A DNA stretch of 64,000 nucleotides from positions 1,240,001-1,304,000 of the forward strand of contig NZ_CP083809.1 in NCBI RefSeq assembly GCF_020149765.1. Reading direction: 5' to 3'. How positions within the stretch are numbered: position 1 is the first letter of the stretch; each line of letters begins with the position of its first letter. Below the pieces are notes generated by a model. That model had not been told where the DNA came from, did no database searches, and saw nothing but the letters and a program-made list of their open reading frames with translations. Shown piece by piece: positions 58,918 to 64,000 of this stretch. The stretch is from Pantoea agglomerans. Its GTDB lineage: Bacteria; Pseudomonadota; Gammaproteobacteria; Enterobacterales; Enterobacteriaceae. The translations under genes and the position numbers were made by a program.

Positions 58918-59637
58918 ATGCGACTCGACAAATTCATCTCTCAGCAACTGGAAGTCAGCCGGGCTATCGCCGGGCGTGAGATCCGGGCGCAAAAAGTCAC
59001 CGTTAACGGCGAAGTGGTACGCGACACCGCCTTTAAAATCCAGCCCGAGCATGAGGTGGAATATGATGGCAATCCGCTGCATCTGCAGGTTGGGCCGCGC
59101 TACTTTATGCTGAACAAGCCGCAGGGCTATGTCTGCTCCACCGACGATCCCGATCACCCGACTATCCTCTACTTTATCGAAGAGCCAACCGCGTGGAAGC
59201 TGCACGCCGCGGGCCGTCTCGATATCGACACCACCGGGCTGGTGCTGCTGACCGATGACGGCCAGTGGTCACACCGCATTACCTCGCCGCGCCACCACTG
59301 CGAGAAAACCTACCGCGTGATGCTGGAGCATCCCGTCGCCGCGGATGTGGCGCAGCAGTTCGCCGAGGGTATTCAGCTGCACGGCGAAAAATCGCTTACC
59401 CAGCCGGCGCAAATGGAAGAAATTACGCCGACCGAGGTGCTGCTGACCCTTAGCGAAGGGCGCTATCATCAGGTAAAGCGCATGTTTGCCGCCGTTGGCA
59501 ACCGCGTGGTCGGGCTGCACCGCGAGCGCATCGGCGATATCGTGCTGGATGCGGATCTAGAGCCGGGCGAATATCGTCCGCTGACGGAAGATGAAATTAA
59601 CAGCGTTGGGCTGCCCGACGAGTTAAAGCAGAAATAG
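58918..59637 (+). CDS. rsuA: 16S rRNA pseudouridine(516) synthase RsuA
   Basis: Isomerises U516 of 16S rRNA. The 239-residue protein has an N-terminal S4 domain (residues 1-45, [20 protein letters not shown]), the NKPQGYVCS motif, and the catalytic aspartate D102 in GRLDIDTTG; the C-terminal [17 protein letters not shown] is typical. The bcr gene starts 10 bp downstream, suggesting cotranscription. Confidence 0.96.
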   Translation: MRLDKFISQQLEVSRAIAGREIRAQKVTVNGEVVRDTAFKIQPEHEVEYDGNPLHLQVGPRYFMLNKPQGYVCSTDDPDHPTILYFIEEPTAWKLHAAGRLDIDTTGLVLLTDDGQWSHRITSPRHHCEKTYRVMLEHPVAADVAQQFAEGIQLHGEKSLTQPAQMEEITPTEVLLTLSEGRYHQVKRMFAAVGNRVVGLHRERIGDIVLDADLEPGEYRPLTEDEINSVGLPDELKQK

Positions 59638-59647
59638 CGGAGCGGCC

Positions 59648-60844
59648 GTGCGCAAGGAAAAAAATTCAGCTGCGGGACTGGTGGTGATTCTGGGATTGCT
59701 GGCGATGCTGATGCCGCTTTCCATCGATATGTATCTGCCCGCGATGCCGCAGATCGCCCGCGAATTCGGCGTGGCGGCGGGCAGCGTGCAGATGACCCTT
59801 AACCTCTATATCCTGGGATTCGCCATCGGCCAGCTGGTATATGGCCCGCTGGCGGACAGCTACGGCCGCAAGCCGGTGATCGTGCTCGGCACGCTGATCT
59901 TCGCCTGCGCGGCGGCGGCCTGCGCGCTGGCGCAGACCATCGACCAGCTGATTCTGATGCGCTTTCTGCACGGCCTTTCCGCAGCGGCGGCCAGCGTGGT
60001 GATTAACGCCCTGATGCGCGACAGCTACTCGAAAGAGGACTTCTCGCGCATGATGTCGTTTGTCATGCTGATCACCACCATCGCGCCGCTGCTGGCGCCG
60101 ATTATCGGCGGCTGGCTGCTGCTGGCGTGGGACTGGCACGCGATTTTCTGGACGCTCTCGATCGCCGCCCTGATCACTACCGTGATGGTGATGACGCAGA
60201 TCCGCGAGACGCTCAGGCCGGAGCAGCGCCAGCGTTTTCACCTGCGCACCATGCTGGGCAATTTCGTTACGCTGTTTCGCCACAAGCGCGCCTTTAGCTA
60301 TATGCTGGCGAGCGGCTTCTCCTTTGCCGGGCTGTTTACCTTTCTCAACGCCGGTCCTTTTGTCTATATCGAGGTGAACCACGTTTCGCCGCAGAACTTC
60401 GGCTACTACTTTGCGCTGAACGTGGTGTTTCTGTTTGTGATGACGCTGATCAACAGCCGGGCGGTGCGCCGCTTTGGTCCGCTGGCGATGTTTCGCACCG
60501 GGCTGGTGATTCAGTTTGCCATGGGGATCTGGCTGCTGGCGGTGAGCGCGCTGCATATGGGGTTTATTCCCATGGTGCTGGGCGTCGCGATGTTTATCGG
60601 CTGCGTGTCGATGGTCTCCTCCAACGCCATGGCGGTGATCCTCGATGAGTTTCCCCATATGGCGGGCACCGCGTCGTCGCTGGCGGGGACGCTGCGGTTT
60701 GGCGTCGGCGCGCTGGTTGGCGCGCTGCTGTCGACCGCCACCTTTAACAGCGCCTGGCCGATGGTCGGCACCATCGCGGCGTGCGCCACATGTTCGATGC
60801 TTTTCTTTTTGTACGCCTCACGTCCTCGCGCGACCGGACACTAA
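59648..60844 (+). CDS. bcr: MFS multidrug efflux transporter Bcr
   Basis: Proton-linked exporter of bicyclomycin, sulfonamides and cysteine in E. coli. The 398-residue protein has twelve membrane segments, the [12 protein letters not shown] loop 2-3 motif and the DHA1-branch [20 protein letters not shown]. The GTG at 59648 with GAGCGG upstream is the start. It follows rsuA at 10 bp as in E. coli. Confidence 0.94.
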   Translation: MRKEKNSAAGLVVILGLLAMLMPLSIDMYLPAMPQIAREFGVAAGSVQMTLNLYILGFAIGQLVYGPLADSYGRKPVIVLGTLIFACAAAACALAQTIDQLILMRFLHGLSAAAASVVINALMRDSYSKEDFSRMMSFVMLITTIAPLLAPIIGGWLLLAWDWHAIFWTLSIAALITTVMVMTQIRETLRPEQRQRFHLRTMLGNFVTLFRHKRAFSYMLASGFSFAGLFTFLNAGPFVYIEVNHVSPQNFGYYFALNVVFLFVMTLINSRAVRRFGPLAMFRTGLVIQFAMGIWLLAVSALHMGFIPMVLGVAMFIGCVSMVSSNAMAVILDEFPHMAGTASSLAGTLRFGVGALVGALLSTATFNSAWPMVGTIAACATCSMLFFLYASRPRATGH

Positions 60845-60867
60845 CCCGGTCCTGGCCCGCTAACGGA

Positions 60868-60889
60868 CGCACCTCAGGGATGAGGTGCG
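60868..60889 (+). terminator. hairpin downstream of bcr
   Basis: A 9-bp stem CGCACCTCA/TGAGGTGCG with a GGGA loop, 24 bp after the bcr stop. The T tract (CCCTTTTT) comes only about 13 bases later, so it is a weak intrinsic terminator or a 3'-end stem. Confidence 0.5.
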
Positions 60890-61185
60890 CAGCAAAAATC
60901 CCTTTTTCCGCTCCGCTCCCCTGTATTCAGTCCAGTATGTTTCTTAGTTGTGAATATTAATGATTAAGAAAGTAACGAAAATGCGTCTAAACTGATTGTT
61001 AACTGTCGATGAACGCGGTACTAATAGGCCAAAATGCGAGCCGACTCGCAAATAACAATCTTTCCACACGTCGTATATTGGGAAACGAGAGAGCAGGCCT
61101 TGACGTCCGTTTCTGCCGTTTAGCAGCAACAGCAAGCGTTGTTCATCGTGACCGAAGTGAATCGCTCTGGGGATACCAATTAACT
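60890..61185 (+). other. intergenic region upstream of yejG
   Basis: About 300 bp between the bcr hairpin and yejG. An AT-rich stretch (60940-61010) may contain the yejG promoter, and TGCGAG/CTCGCA (61034-61049) is a small stem. The frame of yejG stays open upstream for about 59 codons, but that part has no ribosome site and no similarity to the family. Confidence 0.5.
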
Positions 61186-61506
61186 ATGCTGCAACTTTCC
61201 ATCGTGCACCGCCTGCCGCAGCGCTATCGCTGGGCCAGCGAGCTACATAGCGCCATTGTGGCGGAAGAGGGCGTCGCCAATGAGCAGGATCTTATTGCGC
61301 TGCGCCTGATTAGCCACGACGGACATCCCGGCTGGGAGATTATGCATCAGCTGCAGGACGCGCTGGCGTCGATTCAGGTGGAGTGCCGGGTGGCCGAATG
61401 CGAAGGCTCGCCCTGTCTCTTTATCCTGCGCAGCGACGAAAGCGCCACCAGCTGCTGCCTGAAAAACCAGGGCGTAGCGATCGCGGAAACCTTCAACGGT
61501 CACTGA
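61186..61506 (+). CDS. yejG: YejG family protein
   Basis: A 106-residue protein of unknown biochemical role; E. coli YejG has 114 residues and has been linked to aminoglycoside tolerance. The start at ATG 61186 gives MLQLSIVHRLPQRYRWASEL, matching the conserved LQLSIVHRLPQ. Five cysteines occur, in VECRVAECEGSPC and SCCLKN. It ends 13 bp inside the 3' end of yejF on the other strand. Confidence 0.9.
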   Translation: MLQLSIVHRLPQRYRWASELHSAIVAEEGVANEQDLIALRLISHDGHPGWEIMHQLQDALASIQVECRVAECEGSPCLFILRSDESATSCCLKNQGVAIAETFNGH

Positions 61507-63091
61507 GCTGCGCCGAGGCGAGCAGCTCACGCGTATAGCCTGCGGCAGGCGCGGCGAACAGCGTCTCGCAGTCGCCATGCTCCACCACTTCGCCCTGGCG
61601 CAGCACCATCACCTGATGGCAGAGCGAGCGCACCACCTGAAGATCGTGACTGATAAAAAGATAGGTCAGCTGACGCTGCTGCTGAAGGCTGCGCAACAGC
61701 GTCAGGATCTGTTTCTGCACCGAGCGATCCAGCGATGAGGTCGGCTCATCCAGCACCAGCAGCTGCGGCTCCAGCACCAGCGCACGCGCAATGGCGATCC
61801 GCTGCCGCTGACCGCCGGAGAACTCCGCCGCATAGCGGTGACGGCTCTCCGCGTCCAGACCCACTTCCTCCATCGCCGCGATAACGCGCGCCTGCTGTTC
61901 GGCAGCGCTGAGATCGGGCTGATGCACCGCCAGCCCCTCGGCGATAATCTGCTGCACCGTCATACGCGGATTGAGCGAGGAGTTGGGATCCTGAAACACC
62001 ACCTGAATGCGGCGGCGCAGCGGCAACAGCTCGCGGCGCGACAGCGCGTGCAGCGGCTGGCCGTCAAACCAGATTTCGCCCTGCGCGGCAATTAGCCGCA
62101 GCAGCGCCAGGCCGGTGGTGCTTTTGCCGGAGCCCGATTCGCCCACCAGCCCCAGACTCTCGCCGCGCCGCAGCGTAAAGCTGAGGTTGCTGACGGCGAC
62201 CTTTTCCGCCACCTGCCGCCTGAAAAGGCCGCGCCGCACCGGGAAACCGACGCGCAGGTTGCGCACCTGCAACAGCGGCGGCGCGTCGTCGCGCAGCGGC
62301 ACGGCGCGGCCTTCCGGCTCCGCCGCCAGCAGCTGGCGCGTATAGGGATGCTGCGGCTGGCTGAAAAGCAGGCGGCTGCTGCTCTGCTCGACGATATTGC
62401 CCTGACGCATCACGCTGACCTTATCCGCCAGCTGCCGCACGATGCCTAAATCATGGGTAATAAACAGCATGGCCATATTGCGTTCGCGCTGCAGATCGCG
62501 CAGCAGCCGCAGAATTTGCGCCTGAACGGTGACGTCGAGTGCGGTGGTCGGCTCGTCGGCAATCAGCAGCGAGGGTTCGGTCAGCAGCGCCATGGCGATC
62601 ATCACGCGCTGGCGCTCGCCGCCCGAGAGCTGATGAGGAAAGTCATTCAGCCGCGCGGCGGCGCTACGGATGCCGACCCGATCGAGAGCGCTGAGGATCT
62701 CCCCGCGCGCCGCCTCGCGCCGCATACCGCGATGCAGTGAGAGCACTTCGTAAAGCTGCTTTTCGAGGGTGTGCAGCGGGTTAAGGGAAACCATCGGCTC
62801 CTGAAAAATCATCGCCATCTGGTTGCCGCGCAGCGCGCGCAGCCGCCGCTCGCCGACGCGCAGCAGATCCTCGCCGTTAAAGATAATTTCGCCGGTGGGA
62901 TAGCTCGCCGGCGGCGCGGGCAGCAGCTGCATCGTCGCAAGCGCCGTCACGCTCTTGCCCGAGCCCGACTCGCCCACCAGCGCCAGGGTTTCGCCCGCGT
63001 CGACGCTCAGGGAAACATCCTCTACCACATTGCGCGTGACGCCGCCGCGGGTAAAGGCGACGGAAAGATGATGAATAGCAAGCAGCGACAT
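61493..63091 (-). CDS. yejF: ABC transporter ATP-binding protein YejF
   Basis: Fused double ATPase of the YejABEF peptide importer, which takes up microcin C in E. coli. The 532 residues contain two nucleotide-binding domains, each with Walker A GESGSGKS (the first at residues 40-47, K46; the second near 318), LSGGERQR and FSGGQRQR signatures, and Walker [13 protein letters not shown] and [12 protein letters not shown]. Its start is two bases after the yejE stop. Its 3' end overlaps yejG. Confidence 0.96.
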   Translation of the reverse strand: MSLLAIHHLSVAFTRGGVTRNVVEDVSLSVDAGETLALVGESGSGKSVTALATMQLLPAPPASYPTGEIIFNGEDLLRVGERRLRALRGNQMAMIFQEPMVSLNPLHTLEKQLYEVLSLHRGMRREAARGEILSALDRVGIRSAAARLNDFPHQLSGGERQRVMIAMALLTEPSLLIADEPTTALDVTVQAQILRLLRDLQRERNMAMLFITHDLGIVRQLADKVSVMRQGNIVEQSSSRLLFSQPQHPYTRQLLAAEPEGRAVPLRDDAPPLLQVRNLRVGFPVRRGLFRRQVAEKVAVSNLSFTLRRGESLGLVGESGSGKSTTGLALLRLIAAQGEIWFDGQPLHALSRRELLPLRRRIQVVFQDPNSSLNPRMTVQQIIAEGLAVHQPDLSAAEQQARVIAAMEEVGLDAESRHRYAAEFSGGQRQRIAIARALVLEPQLLVLDEPTSSLDRSVQKQILTLLRSLQQQRQLTYLFISHDLQVVRSLCHQVMVLRQGEVVEHGDCETLFAAPAAGYTRELLASAQLSDR

Positions 63092-63093
63092 AA

Positions 63094-64000
63094 TCAGACC
63101 CCTCTGGCCGGATCGAAGGCGTCGCGTACCGCTTCGCCAATAAAGATCAGCAGCGACAGCAGGATCGCCAGCGTAAAGAAGCCCGCCAGCCCCAGCCAGG
63201 GCGCCTGCAGGTTATTTTTGCCCTGCAGCAGCAGCTCGCCGAGCGACGGCGATCCCACCGGCAGACCAAAGCCGAGAAAGTCGAGCGAGGTCAGCGTGGT
63301 AATCGATCCGCACAGAATAAAGGGCAGAAAGGTGAGGGTGGCGACCATCGCATTAGGCAGCATATGCCGCAGCATAATGCGTCCGTCGCTCACCCCCAGC
63401 GCCCGCGCGGCGCGGATATAGTCGAAGTTGCGCGTGCGCAGAAACTCGGCGCGCACCACGCTCACCAGCCCCATCCAGCCGAAAATCACCGTCACCAGCA
63501 GCAGCCACCAGAAGTCAGGCTGGATCACGCTGGAGAGCAGGATCAGCAAAAACAGCGCGGGCATGCCGGACCAGACCTCAATCACGCGCTGGCCGATCAG
63601 ATCGACGCGGCCGCCGAAATAGCCCTGCACGGCGCCGACGATAATGCCGATAACGCTGGAAAACAGCGTTAGCAAGATGCCGAACAGCAGCGAAATGCGC
63701 GTGCCGTAAAGCAGGCGCGCCAGCACGTCGCCGCCGCTGGCGTCGGTGCCCAGCCAGTTCTGCGCCGAGGGCGGCGAAGGGAAGGGGGTCGAGGTGGCGA
63801 AGTTAATGGTGCTGTCGCTAAAGCGGATCGGCGCCCACAGCGCCCAGCCCTGCTGCTCCAGCCTTTTTTGCAGCCAGGGATCCTGATAGTCCGCCGCGGT
63901 GGGCAGCGCGCCGCCAAAGTCGCTTTCGCTGTAGCTCACCAGCAGCGGCACGTACCAGTGCTGCTGGTAGCGCACCAGCAGCGGCTTATCGTTGGCCAGC
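63094..64000 (-). CDS. yejE: ABC transporter permease YejE (5' end outside window)
   Basis: Inner-membrane permease of the YejABEF peptide importer. The window holds the last 302 codons, beginning LANDKPLLVRYQQHWYVP; relatives are about 341 residues, so some 39 residues lie past 64000. Five further membrane segments and the EAA-type loop (RAARALGVSDGRIMLRHMLP) that contacts the ATPase are present, and the C-terminus ends FIGEAVRDAFDPARGV. yejF follows by two bases. Confidence 0.95.
   Translation of the reverse strand, partial: LANDKPLLVRYQQHWYVPLLVSYSESDFGGALPTAADYQDPWLQKRLEQQGWALWAPIRFSDSTINFATSTPFPSPPSAQNWLGTDASGGDVLARLLYGTRISLLFGILLTLFSSVIGIIVGAVQGYFGGRVDLIGQRVIEVWSGMPALFLLILLSSVIQPDFWWLLLVTVIFGWMGLVSVVRAEFLRTRNFDYIRAARALGVSDGRIMLRHMLPNAMVATLTFLPFILCGSITTLTSLDFLGFGLPVGSPSLGELLLQGKNNLQAPWLGLAGFFTLAILLSLLIFIGEAVRDAFDPARGV

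Noticed and set aside
60960..60995. Short ORF upstream of yejG (MIKKVTKMRLN)
   Set aside because: No ribosome site and no hairpin or coupling to yejG.

Overview
The window is a contiguous piece of an enterobacterial chromosome, rich in G and C, with gene content and order close to the pta-nuo-gyrA-rcs-ompC-yej part of the Escherichia coli map but with family-specific losses and insertions. Protein sequences and the small inserted genes fit the Erwiniaceae (Pantoea, Mixta or Erwinia type) better than Escherichia; that placement is inference from recalled homologues, not a computed phylogeny. I see no prophage, insertion sequence, integron or CRISPR array. The sequence is almost entirely core genome.

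Layout: (1) 1-9040: acetate metabolism (pta, cut by the window edge, and ackA), yfbV, yfbU, the phosphatase hxpA, the 5'-nucleotidase yfbR, the aminotransferase alaA, and the LysR regulator lrhA with a long leader that holds an apparent 11-codon upstream ORF. (2) 9600-24738: the 13-gene respiratory complex I operon nuoA-B-CD-E-F-G-H-I-J-K-L-M-N, closed by a strong terminator. (3) 24802-33970: elaA, opgD, elaB, the cinA-like yfaY, a large imperfect palindrome, then the class Ia ribonucleotide reductase operon nrdA-nrdB-yfaE with DnaA-like boxes upstream, and ubiG. (4) 34148-46413: gyrA, the Rcs envelope-stress phosphorelay (rcsC facing rcsD-rcsB), an MFS transporter directly upstream of rcsD, the micF small RNA and the divergent porin gene ompC, which has an in-frame ochre codon at codon 96. 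(5) 46439-53283: a TetR repressor and a DUF1348 protein sharing a promoter region with two matching 18-bp palindromes, two small uncharacterised ORFs, apbE-alkB-yojI, an EntD-like phosphopantetheinyl transferase, a small hypothetical gene, a 25-residue ORF with its own ribosome site and terminator, and tRNA-Pro(GGG). (6) 53355-64000: yejM-yejL, yejK, rplY, radD, rsuA, bcr, yejG and the ABC transporter genes yejF and yejE (yejE cut by the window edge).

Functional links: LrhA lies directly upstream of nuo. RcsCDB senses envelope stress, while MicF and OmpC belong to the OmpR porin circuit, so the broken ompC sits beside its own regulatory neighbours. YejM controls LPS synthesis and YejE/F imports peptides. 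The most useful leads are the ompC nonsense codon, the lrhA leader ORF with its hairpin, the twin TetR operators, the MFS-rcsD-rcsB arrangement, and three unannotated small proteins. I found no convincing new defence or mobile system.
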